Shown here: positions 1 to 5,988 of the stretch, one piece after another
Layout: every line of letters starts with the position of its first letter
How positions within the stretch are numbered: the first letter of the stretch is position 1
NCBI RefSeq assembly: GCF_040797585.1
Contig: NZ_JBFNEO010000121.1
Coordinates: forward strand, 1-8,378
DNA: 8,378 nucleotides
Origin: Clostridium_Z sp040797585
GTDB taxonomy: Bacteria > Bacillota > Clostridia > Clostridiales > Clostridiaceae
Direction of reading: 5' to 3'
The notes under the pieces: generated by a model
Seen by the model: the letters and a program-made list of their open reading frames with translations, nothing else
Databases searched by the model: none
What the model was told of the DNA's origin: nothing
Translations under genes and position numbers: made by a program

Positions 1-179
1 ATTCAGTATAACAGGTTAACTTAGCATATGGCAGTAAGAAACAATTAATATATTTTTTATATTTATTTAAGTAATAGATTAAAAACAATGATATGAATAA
101 TAAATTATGGAATTATCAGAAATTTTAGATTTTACAGTAAAAGTAAGAAAATGTTACATATTTAAATCTATTTCTAGTT

Positions 180-208
180 TTTAGTACATATAAATTGTAG
201 AATATATT
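180..208 (+). promoter_or_regulatory. tentative promoter of the pab-fol operon
   Basis: A possible -10 box TATATT lies at 203-208, with a weak -35-like TTTAGT at 180-185, 17 bases upstream. An overlapping alternative -10 is TAGAAT at 198-203. Both are only partial matches to the sigma-A consensus in a sequence so AT-rich that chance matches are frequent, so the exact site is uncertain. It is placed here because the operon must start in this leader and these are the best boxes before the pabA ribosome binding site. Confidence 0.2.
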
Positions 209-253
209 GTAAGGTTATGATATTATTTTTTTAAAGCTAAGTAAAATAGTAAT

Positions 254-262
254 AAAGGTGAG
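254..262 (+). promoter_or_regulatory. ribosome binding site fixing the pabA start
   Basis: AAAGGTGAG lies 4-5 bases before the ATG at 267. The in-frame GTG at 258 is part of this site and so cannot be the real start. Confidence 0.7.
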
Positions 263-266
263 ATGT

Positions 267-842
267 ATGTTTTTAATGATTGATAATTATGATTCCTTTG
301 TATATAACCTAGTTAGATATTTAGAGGAATTAGGAGAGCAAGTACTAGTAAAGAGAAATGATTCTATAACCATAGATGAAATAGAAAATTTAAATCCTGA
401 GGGAATAATAATATCTCCAGGACCTAAAAATCCTATGGATTCTGGTCTATGTTTAGATATAATAGATAAATTTAAAGGGGAAATTCCCATCCTTGGAATA
501 TGTCTTGGGCACCAATGTATTGGTCATTATTTTGGAGGAGAAGTGGTGAAGGGGATGATTCCTGTCCATGGAAAAGTAACAGAGGTTACCCATAGTAATA
601 AAGGGGTATTTAAGAACATAAAAAATCCTTTAAAGGTCACAAGATATCATTCTTTAATTGTAAAAAAAGAGAATTTACCTAGTGAACTAGAAATAACTTG
701 TAGTACAGAGGATGGTGTTATAATGGGCCTTAGACATAAGGAGTATCTTGTTGAAGGAGTACAATTCCATCCAGAAGCAGAGCTTACAGAACAAGGACAT
801 GAAATCCTTAAAAATTTTATTGATGAATGCAGAGGGAATTAA
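267..842 (+). CDS. pabA: Aminodeoxychorismate synthase, glutamine amidotransferase subunit
   Basis: This is the class I glutamine amidotransferase subunit of aminodeoxychorismate synthase. It hydrolyses glutamine and passes ammonia to PabB in p-aminobenzoate synthesis, in the cytoplasm. The 191-residue protein has the usual family length. It opens with the N-terminal IDNYDSF motif, has an oxyanion-strand ISPGP at about 49-53, the nucleophile elbow GICLGHQ with Cys79, and the HPE motif giving His168 and Glu170. These complete the Cys-His-Glu triad at the same numbering as E. coli PabA. The ATG at 267 is chosen over the GTG at 258, which lies inside the ribosome binding site. The family cannot be separated from TrpG by sequence alone, and in some Firmicutes one protein serves both pathways. 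The pab-fol context supports pabA. The residue after HPE is Ala where Ser is usual. The next gene starts 2 bases after the stop. Confidence 0.93.
   Translation: MFLMIDNYDSFVYNLVRYLEELGEQVLVKRNDSITIDEIENLNPEGIIISPGPKNPMDSGLCLDIIDKFKGEIPILGICLGHQCIGHYFGGEVVKGMIPVHGKVTEVTHSNKGVFKNIKNPLKVTRYHSLIVKKENLPSELEITCSTEDGVIMGLRHKEYLVEGVQFHPEAELTEQGHEILKNFIDECRGN
831..837 (+). promoter_or_regulatory. ribosome binding site fixing the pabB start
   Basis: AGAGGGA, inside the last codons of pabA, sits 7 bases before the ATG at 845. The in-frame ATG at 827 lies upstream of this site and has no good site of its own. Confidence 0.6.
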
Positions 843-844
843 AT

Positions 845-2194
845 ATGAAGGCTTTAGTTAAAGAATTTAATAGTAGTCTTGATGCTTTTAGCATATATAC
901 CTTATTCAAAGATAAGGATGTAATATTTTTAGATAGTTCTTTAGAGGATAAAAATTTAAGTAAATATTCATTTATAGGAGTGAATCCTTTCTTAAAATTT
1001 AAATCCTATGGGGAGGATATATGGGTAAATCATAAGAAAATTAAAGGAGATCCCTTTAAGGAGCTCGAGAATATCATTAAAGAATACTCTATTGAGAATA
1101 AGGAGTCACATCTTCCATTTATAGGAGGAGCTATAGGGTATATCTCCTACGATATGGGAAGAAACTTAGAGACTCTTCCAAGTAGCGCCAAAGAGGATAT
1201 TAAAATACCTGAATCCTATTTTTTACTTTATGATAATATAATAATTTTTGATCACTTGAATAATAAGTCTTATGTATCTTCCATGGGAATATTTGAGGAT
1301 AAAGAAATATCTATAGAGAAGATAATTAATAGAATAAGTAATGGAAAAGAAGTAATATATAATGAAGTAAAGTCTAGGGATAAGGAGTTTAAATCTAATT
1401 TTACTAAAGATGAATATATGGAGGGAGTTGAAACCTTCAGAGAATATATAAGAAGTGGTGATATATATATAGGTAATTTAACCCAAAGATTTAGCTGTAC
1501 TACAGATAGAGATTCCTATGATATATATAAGGATTTAAGAAAAATAAATCCTAGCCCTTTTGGAGCCTACATGGAACTTGATGATTTTCATATAATAAGC
1601 TCATCCCCAGAAAGGTTTATGAGTATAAGAGATGGACAAGTTGAAACAAGACCAATAAAAGGTACAAGACCTAGAGGGAGAAACAAAGAGGAAGATGAAA
1701 AAAACAGGTTAGAGCTTTTAAATTCTGAAAAAGATAAATCAGAGCTTCTTATGATAGTAGATTTAGAAAGAAATGATTTAAGTAAGGTATGTAAAAACCA
1801 TAGTGTGAAGGTAACAGAACTATTTGTAATTGAAGAGTATTCCACAGTATTTCATTTAGTTTCTACCATAAAAGGAGAGCTAAAGAGTAATGTGTCTAGT
1901 GTTAATTGTATTAAGGAGTGCTTCCCAGGAGGATCAATAACAGGAGCACCTAAAATAAGAACTATGGAAGTTATAGAGGAAGTAGAAGGTCTTCGTAGAA
2001 ATATATATACAGGAGCCATAGGATATTTTGATTTTAGGGGAAATGCAGATTTTAATATTACTATAAGAACCATACTTAAAAAAGAAGATAAAGCCTATTT
2101 TGGAGTTGGTGGAGGAATAACCTTTGAATCTATAAAAGAAGATGAGTATGAGGAGACTCTACACAAGGCAAAGGCTTTAATGAGGGTATTATAA
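845..2194 (+). CDS. pabB: Aminodeoxychorismate synthase component I
   Basis: This is the chorismate-binding subunit that uses ammonia from PabA to convert chorismate into 4-amino-4-deoxychorismate. The 449-residue product matches the family length. An N-terminal anthranilate-synthase-I-type domain (about 1-150) is followed by the catalytic chorismate-binding domain (about 190-445). Visible motifs are GDIYIGNLTQRF (205-216), SSSPERF (252-258), PIKGTRPRG (270-278), the ERND stretch around 308-311, GGSITGAPK (362-370) and GVGGGI near 420. The lysine of PIKGT (Lys272) is diagnostic. PabB proteins carry it as the catalytic nucleophile (Lys274 in E. coli), whereas anthranilate synthase TrpE has Ala there, so this is PabB rather than TrpE. 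The ATG at 845 is preferred over the in-frame ATG at 827 because of the AGAGGGA site. The gene is probably translationally coupled to pabA. Confidence 0.95.
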   Translation: MKALVKEFNSSLDAFSIYTLFKDKDVIFLDSSLEDKNLSKYSFIGVNPFLKFKSYGEDIWVNHKKIKGDPFKELENIIKEYSIENKESHLPFIGGAIGYISYDMGRNLETLPSSAKEDIKIPESYFLLYDNIIIFDHLNNKSYVSSMGIFEDKEISIEKIINRISNGKEVIYNEVKSRDKEFKSNFTKDEYMEGVETFREYIRSGDIYIGNLTQRFSCTTDRDSYDIYKDLRKINPSPFGAYMELDDFHIISSSPERFMSIRDGQVETRPIKGTRPRGRNKEEDEKNRLELLNSEKDKSELLMIVDLERNDLSKVCKNHSVKVTELFVIEEYSTVFHLVSTIKGELKSNVSSVNCIKECFPGGSITGAPKIRTMEVIEEVEGLRRNIYTGAIGYFDFRGNADFNITIRTILKKEDKAYFGVGGGITFESIKEDEYEETLHKAKALMRVL

Positions 2195-2199
2195 ATATA

Positions 2200-2967
2200 A
2201 TGAAGATTTTACATGGGAAAAATAATAATATAAACTTAGACGATGGATTTAACTTTGGGCTAGGAGCCTTCGAGACTATTAAAATTACACCTAAAGGCTA
2301 TGGAGTACTTATTAAAGAACATATGGATAGATTAAATAATTCTTTGAAGGTTTTAGGGATAAATAAATCTATAGATTATAAAACCATAGAAAACATTATA
2401 AAAGATAATAATATTAAAAATTGTGGTTTTAAGATAGTAGTTACAGATAAAAATGAAATAATATCTTTAAGGGATATTACCTACAAAGAAGAGGACTACC
2501 TTAATGGATTTAACTTAAAGGTAAGTAACTATAAAAGGAATTCTAATGGCTTATTAGTCTACCATAAGACTCTAAATTATGGAGAAAATATATTAGAGAA
2601 GAGAATGGCACTAAAGGAAGGATTTAATGAAGTTATATTCTTAAATGAAAAAGACAAGCTTTCAGAAGGAGCAGTAAGTAATTTGTTTTTTATAAAAAAT
2701 AATAAAATATACACTCCAAAGGTAAGCTGTGGTATTTTAAATGGAGTCATAAGGCAATGGGTTATAAAAAACTTTAGTGTTATAGAAGGAGAGTATACCT
2801 TAGAAGATTTATTAGAAAGTCAAGGAGCTTTTCTAACTAACTCCCTTATGGGAATTATGCCTATAAGTAGAATTGGAAATATTAATATAAATAAAGATAG
2901 CTATATATATGACATAAGAAAATCTTATTTAAGCTTTGAAGGAGAGATGGACGATTATGATAGATGA
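2200..2967 (+). CDS. pabC: Aminodeoxychorismate lyase (fold type IV PLP enzyme)
   Basis: This PLP enzyme splits aminodeoxychorismate into p-aminobenzoate and pyruvate, finishing the PABA branch. The 255-residue product is a fold-type-IV PLP protein, the family shared with branched-chain and D-amino-acid aminotransferases. It begins with the DDGFNFGLGAFET region (14-26). The PLP Schiff-base lysine is Lys123 in HKTLNYGEN. The SEGAVSN motif (155-161) places Glu156 near the pyridine nitrogen. CGILNGVIR (177-185) and TNSLMGIMPI (213-222) form the phosphate-binding and active-site strands. The assignment as lyase rather than transaminase rests on its place directly after pabA-pabB, 5 bases behind pabB. 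The only ribosome-binding-like sequence, GAGGGT at about 2182-2187, is spaced rather far from the ATG, so translation may depend on coupling with pabB. The last 11 bases overlap folE. Confidence 0.9.
   Translation: MKILHGKNNNINLDDGFNFGLGAFETIKITPKGYGVLIKEHMDRLNNSLKVLGINKSIDYKTIENIIKDNNIKNCGFKIVVTDKNEIISLRDITYKEEDYLNGFNLKVSNYKRNSNGLLVYHKTLNYGENILEKRMALKEGFNEVIFLNEKDKLSEGAVSNLFFIKNNKIYTPKVSCGILNGVIRQWVIKNFSVIEGEYTLEDLLESQGAFLTNSLMGIMPISRIGNININKDSYIYDIRKSYLSFEGEMDDYDR
2939..2944 (+). promoter_or_regulatory. ribosome binding site of folE, long spacing
   Basis: AAGGAG lies inside pabC, 12 bases before the chosen ATG at 2957, longer than the usual 6-9. The alternative in-frame TTG at 2936 overlaps the site and has none of its own, so the ATG is kept. 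Confidence 0.5.
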
Positions 2968-3514
2968 GAAGAAGATTATAGAAGGAGTAAATCTTATAAT
3001 AGAGGCCATAGGAGAAGACCCTAATAGAGAAGGATTAAAAGAAACTCCAGATAGAATAGCAAGAATGTATAAAGAGGTTTTTGGAGGATTATATGAGGAT
3101 GCTAAGGAGCACCTATCTAAAAGCTTCACTGTAGAGGAAGATAACATAGTTATTGAGAGAGATATAACCTATTATTCTATGTGTGAACATCACTTCTTAC
3201 CTTTCTTTGGGAAGGCACATATTGCTTATATTCCAAATGGAAAGGTGGCAGGGCTTAGTAAGCTTGCAAGAACCGTTGATGTATTTTCAAAAAGACCTCA
3301 ACTTCAGGAAAAGTTAACTAGTGATATAGGAGATGCTATTATGAAACATCTAGACGCTAAAGGTGTTATGGTAATGGTTGAGGGAGAGCATCTTTGCATG
3401 ACCATGAGAGGGGTAAAAAAGCCAGGAAGTAAAACTGTTACCCTATGTTATAAGGGAGAATTTGAAACTAATAAAGACCTTAGAGACGAAGTATATAGAC
3501 TAATGACATTATAG
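2957..3514 (+). CDS. folE: GTP cyclohydrolase I (type IA)
   Basis: FolE opens the pterin branch of folate synthesis: GTP plus water gives 7,8-dihydroneopterin triphosphate and formate. The 185-residue protein is close in length to the B. subtilis enzyme MtrA and lacks the longer N-terminus of E. coli FolE. Features are the EAIGEDPNREGLKETPDR segment (16-33), SMCEHHFLPFFGKAHIAY (74-91), GLSKLAR (99-105), KRPQLQE (112-118), and EHLCMTMRGV (144-153). The zinc ligands are Cys76, His79 and Cys147, with the 71-residue spacing of Cys110 and Cys181 in E. coli. His78 and His145 match the catalytic histidines. This is the zinc-dependent classical type, not the FolE2 type. The ATG at 2957 gives an N-terminus like its relatives. 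A TTG at 2936 in the same frame would add 7 residues and is less likely. It overlaps the end of pabC by 11 bases. Confidence 0.96.
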   Translation: MIDEKKIIEGVNLIIEAIGEDPNREGLKETPDRIARMYKEVFGGLYEDAKEHLSKSFTVEEDNIVIERDITYYSMCEHHFLPFFGKAHIAYIPNGKVAGLSKLARTVDVFSKRPQLQEKLTSDIGDAIMKHLDAKGVMVMVEGEHLCMTMRGVKKPGSKTVTLCYKGEFETNKDLRDEVYRLMTL

Positions 3515-3530
3515 TAGAAGGTGAAGGTTA

Positions 3531-4019
3531 ATGAATAATAATGAGAGAATTAATAGTATACTTCATCACAGAGATTATATAAGAAATGTAAAATTAATTG
3601 AAGAATATGAAAAACATAGAGAGTTTTGCAGACATGATTTAAATCATTTCCTAGATGTTTGTAGAATAGCCTATATAATAAATTTAGAGGAAAACCTTAA
3701 TTATCCTAAAGATATTATATATGCAATAGGACTTCTTCATGATATAGGAAGGGTTTTAGAGTATGAGAAGGGAACACCTCATAACAAGGCTTCCATAGAG
3801 ATAGGAGTTCCTATACTAGAGGACTGTAAGTTCAATGTAGAGGAAATAAACACAATATGTTCTGCTATAGACAGCCATAGAGTTCATAAGGATGATAAAA
3901 CTTCACTGGAAGGTATAATGTATAGGAGTGATAAGTTATCTAGAGCATGCTTTAATTGCAAAGCTATAGATAAGTGTTACTGGAGTGAAGAGAAGAAAAA
4001 TAAAAATATTATATATTAA
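3531..4019 (+). CDS. HD-superfamily phosphohydrolase within the folate operon; candidate dihydroneopterin triphosphate dephosphorylation enzyme
   Basis: This is a 162-residue cytoplasmic protein of the HD metal-dependent phosphohydrolase superfamily. Metal-ligand candidates follow the family pattern: His39 in the first helix (NHFLDVCRIAY), the HD pair His70-Asp71 in AIGLLHDIGR, and a distal Asp134 in YRSDKLSRAC. His84 (GTPHNKASIEIG) and His116 are further conserved-looking positions. After the HD domain comes a C-terminal cysteine cluster, Cys140-x2-Cys143-x5-Cys149, that could bind a metal, followed by a lysine-rich tail. A ribosome binding site (AAGGTGA, 3518-3524) lies 6 bases before the ATG. 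It sits 16 bases after folE and 16 before folP. What is seen is the HD fold and the location. From pathway logic I infer that it may remove phosphate from dihydroneopterin triphosphate or its monophosphate. A housekeeping nucleotide phosphohydrolase or a regulatory role is not excluded. No characterised homologue is known to me by name. Confidence 0.8.
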   Translation: MNNNERINSILHHRDYIRNVKLIEEYEKHREFCRHDLNHFLDVCRIAYIINLEENLNYPKDIIYAIGLLHDIGRVLEYEKGTPHNKASIEIGVPILEDCKFNVEEINTICSAIDSHRVHKDDKTSLEGIMYRSDKLSRACFNCKAIDKCYWSEEKKNKNIIY

Positions 4020-4020
4020 G

Positions 4021-4027
4021 TAGGTGG
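4021..4027 (+). promoter_or_regulatory. ribosome binding site fixing the folP start
   Basis: TAGGTGG lies 8 bases before the ATG at 4036. The in-frame GTG at 4024 is part of this site, so it is rejected as the start. Confidence 0.65.
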
Positions 4028-4035
4028 ATTACACT

Positions 4036-4869
4036 ATGTTTAGAAATAAAAGAGTTTTAAAAATTGGCGAGGAAGACTTTAATTTAGGAGAAAGAACCTA
4101 TATTATGGGGATATTAAATGTGACTCCAGATTCTTTTTCAGATGGGGGAAAGCATAATTCAATAGAAAAGGCTTTGGAACATGGAAGAAGAATGATTAAT
4201 GAAGGAGTAGATATAATAGACATAGGAGGGGAATCTACAAGACCAGATCATGAGTTTGTAGATGCAGAAGAAGAGATTAAAAGGGTAGTACCTGTAATTA
4301 AGTCTCTAAGAAAAGAGTTTAAAAATATTCCTATTTCTATTGATACATATAAGGCAGTAGTTGCAGAAGAGGCTTTAAAAGCTGGAGCAAATATGATTAA
4401 TGATGTTTGGGGCTTTAAGAAGGATAAGGATATGGCAAGAGTGGCAGCAGAGTATGACGTACCTTGTTGTATAATGCACAATAGAGAGGACAGAGATTAT
4501 AATAACTTTATAGAGGATATGATAGAAGACTTAAGAGAGATTATAAACATAGCAAAGGAAGCTGGAGTTAAGGATGAAAATATAATATTAGATCCAGGTA
4601 TAGGATTTGCTAAAGACCAAAGGGAAAACTTAATGGCTATGAAGCATTTAGAGAGATTAAATGATTTAGGATATCCTTGGCTTCTTGGAACTTCAAGAAA
4701 ATCTATGATAGGAAATGCTTTAAATCTTCCAAAGGATGAAAGATTAGAGGGAACTTTAGCCACTACTGCTATTGGAATAGTTAAGGGTTGTGATTTTGTA
4801 AGAATTCATGATGTTCTTGAAAATAAAAGGGTAGCTATGATGACAGATGCCATAGAAAGGTTAAAATAG
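4036..4869 (+). CDS. folP: Dihydropteroate synthase
   Basis: FolP condenses hydroxymethyl-dihydropterin pyrophosphate with p-aminobenzoate to form dihydropteroate, and it is the target of sulfonamides. The 277-residue protein is a TIM-barrel of normal length. Motifs in order: MGILNVTPDSFSDGG (24-38) with Asn28, the magnesium-pyrophosphate ligand; DIGGESTRP (62-70); SIDTYK (101-106) with Asp103; MINDVWG (120-126) with Asn122; IMHNR (146-150); ILDPGIGFAKD (184-194) with Asp187; GTSRKSMIG (218-226) with Lys222; and FVRIHDV (254-260) with Arg256 and His258. All match the pterin and substrate contacts known from E. coli DHPS (Asn22, Asp96, Asn115, Asp185, Lys221, Arg255, His257). In the sulfonamide-contacting loop the usual TRPG reads TRPD (Asp71). 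The start at 4036 is preferred because the upstream GTG lies in the ribosome binding site. Confidence 0.96.
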   Translation: MFRNKRVLKIGEEDFNLGERTYIMGILNVTPDSFSDGGKHNSIEKALEHGRRMINEGVDIIDIGGESTRPDHEFVDAEEEIKRVVPVIKSLRKEFKNIPISIDTYKAVVAEEALKAGANMINDVWGFKKDKDMARVAAEYDVPCCIMHNREDRDYNNFIEDMIEDLREIINIAKEAGVKDENIILDPGIGFAKDQRENLMAMKHLERLNDLGYPWLLGTSRKSMIGNALNLPKDERLEGTLATTAIGIVKGCDFVRIHDVLENKRVAMMTDAIERLK

Positions 4870-4879
4870 GGAGATTAAC

Positions 4880-5695
4880 ATGGATAGAATACTTATTAAG
4901 GATCTAGAGATATATGCTCATCATGGAGTATTTAAAGAGGAAAAAACTTTAGGACAAAAGTTTTTAATTACCATGGAGTTATATTTATCTCTTAGAGAGC
5001 CAGGAAAAACTGGAGACTTAGATAAATCTGTACACTATGGAGAGCTTAGCCATAAGGTAGAGGAAGAATTCAAGAGAAAAAGCTATGATCTAATAGAAGA
5101 AGCTGCTGAAAATTTAGCAGAATTTATATTAAAAGAATATGATATTATAGAAAAAGTAGAAGTATCCATAAAGAAACCTTGGGCTCCTATTTTAAAGCCT
5201 TTAGATTACGTGGAAGTTAAGATTTCAAGAGGGTGGCATAGAGCTTATATAGCTCTTGGATCAAACATGGGAAATAAAAAGGAAAATTTAAATAATGCCT
5301 TAAAGCTTATGGAAAGTCATATCACAAAGGTTATAAAAGTCTCAGAATTTATAACAACAGAACCTTGGGGATATGAGAATCAAGATGAGTTCTTAAATGG
5401 GGTATGTGAAGTGAGAACTTTATTATCTCCAGAGGAGCTTATGGATTTATTACTAAGGTGTGAGAAGGAACTAAAAAGAGAGAGAATTATAAAATGGGGA
5501 CCAAGAACTATAGACTTAGATATTTTGTTATATGACCATATAATAACAGAGGGGGAAAGGGTAGTAATTCCTCATCCAAGAATGGAGGAGAGAGCCTTTG
5601 TTTTAGATCCTCTAAGTGAAATAGCTCCTTATTATGTTCATCCTATTTTAAATAAAAGAATAATTGATATAAAAAAGCAATTAGAAAGAAACTAA
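4880..5695 (+). CDS. folBK: Bifunctional dihydroneopterin aldolase / HPPK fusion
   Basis: This is one 271-residue polypeptide with two consecutive folate activities. The FolB half (about 1-118) cleaves 7,8-dihydroneopterin to 6-hydroxymethyl-7,8-dihydropterin and glycolaldehyde. It shows AHHGVFKEEKTLGQKF (13-28) with Glu21, VHYGEL (51-56) with Tyr53, LIEEAAENLA (71-80), and the catalytic Lys99 in IKKPWAP, matching Glu22, Tyr54 and Lys100 of the S. aureus enzyme. The FolK half (about 119-271) transfers pyrophosphate from ATP. It shows AYIALGSNMGNK (122-133), TEPWGYENQDEFLNGV (160-175), WGPRTIDLDILLYD (206-219) with magnesium ligands Asp212 and Asp214, and IPHPRMEERAFVLDPLSEI (230-248). There is hardly any linker. 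A good site (AGGGAG, 4868-4873) overlaps the folP stop codon, 6 bases before the ATG, so coupling to folP is likely. It is the last gene of the operon. Confidence 0.95.
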   Translation: MDRILIKDLEIYAHHGVFKEEKTLGQKFLITMELYLSLREPGKTGDLDKSVHYGELSHKVEEEFKRKSYDLIEEAAENLAEFILKEYDIIEKVEVSIKKPWAPILKPLDYVEVKISRGWHRAYIALGSNMGNKKENLNNALKLMESHITKVIKVSEFITTEPWGYENQDEFLNGVCEVRTLLSPEELMDLLLRCEKELKRERIIKWGPRTIDLDILLYDHIITEGERVVIPHPRMEERAFVLDPLSEIAPYYVHPILNKRIIDIKKQLERN

Positions 5696-5786
5696 GATTT
5701 TAAAGTATATTAATTTAATTTTGAGGTCTCGATTTTTAGAAAAGTTTCATAGTGCAAAAGACAAATTTTTAGATAGAAATTAAGAT

Positions 5787-5825
5787 AGAGCTGTTTCATA
5801 ATAAATATTATGAAACAGCTCTTTT
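5787..5825 (+). terminator. Strong intrinsic terminator of the folate operon
   Basis: A perfect inverted repeat AGAGCTGTTTCATAATA (5787-5803) pairs with its complement at 5806-5822. It can form a stem of up to 17 base pairs, realistically about 15 with a loop of 6, and is followed by TTTT and then AT-rich sequence. It lies about 90 bases after the folBK stop and points to transcription stopping before the radical-enzyme unit. The reverse direction lacks a clear T-run, so it is probably one-directional. Confidence 0.88.
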
Positions 5826-5916
5826 ATATAGGTCAATATGCCAATATATTACATAAAAATACAATAATGCAAATAAGTTACCTTTACTAAAAACAAGGGA
5901 TGTTATAAAATAAAGA

Positions 5917-5922
5917 TATAAT
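5917..5922 (+). promoter_or_regulatory. Probable -10 box of the yjjI-yjjW unit
   Basis: A perfect TATAAT lies about 66 bases before the yjjI start and downstream of the folate terminator, where a promoter is expected. No good TTGACA-like -35 stands 16-18 bases upstream (the sequence there is CAAGGG-like), and there is no TGn extension. It may need an activator or be a chance match. I see no clear Rex, FNR or CcpA operator in 5826-5975. Confidence 0.35.
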
Positions 5923-5975
5923 AGTATACCTTTTCAATGGGGATTTAATTTAAGATAATGTAATTAACACAAAAT

Positions 5976-5980
5976 GGAGG
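5976..5980 (+). promoter_or_regulatory. ribosome binding site fixing the yjjI start
   Basis: GGAGG lies 8 bases before the ATG at 5989. The in-frame ATG at 5974 overlaps this site and so is not the start. Confidence 0.75.
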
Positions 5981-5988
5981 CAATTAGT

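Larger units (their letters stand above)
1..266. other. AT-rich leader region upstream of the folate operon
   Basis: This stretch contains no open reading frame with a credible ribosome binding site. It shows no GC-rich stem structure of the kind expected for a tetrahydrofolate riboswitch, a T-box or another known leader RNA. It is almost entirely A and T, with a run of seven T at 226-232 that is not preceded by a convincing stem. It most likely holds the promoter of the downstream pab-fol operon. The end of any preceding gene lies outside the window or cannot be recognised. Confidence 0.6.

Noticed and set aside
93..128. Eleven-codon open frame (MNNKLWNYQKF) that could be a leader peptide upstream of pabA
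   Set aside because: It has no ribosome binding site, only one Trp, no following attenuator hairpin, and short frames are expected by chance.
1..266. Tetrahydrofolate riboswitch or T-box in the operon leader
   Set aside because: No GC-rich paired core or conserved motif can be read. The sequence is nearly all A and T. A covariance search was not possible.
1588..2073. Minus-strand open frames inside pabB
   Set aside because: They are shadows of pabB with low-complexity Ser/Leu/Phe-rich translations and no start context.
845..2194. Possibility that this gene is anthranilate synthase trpE
   Set aside because: The motif is PIKGT with the PabB-specific lysine, and pabC and fol genes follow rather than trp genes.
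5843..5860. Short CAATAT direct repeat in the intergenic region as a regulator site
   Set aside because: It has only two six-base copies in AT-rich sequence and no match to a known operator.
5696..5988. Functional link between the folate operon and the glycyl radical unit
   Set aside because: A strong terminator and a separate likely promoter lie between them, and no shared substrate is evident, so adjacency alone is not evidence.
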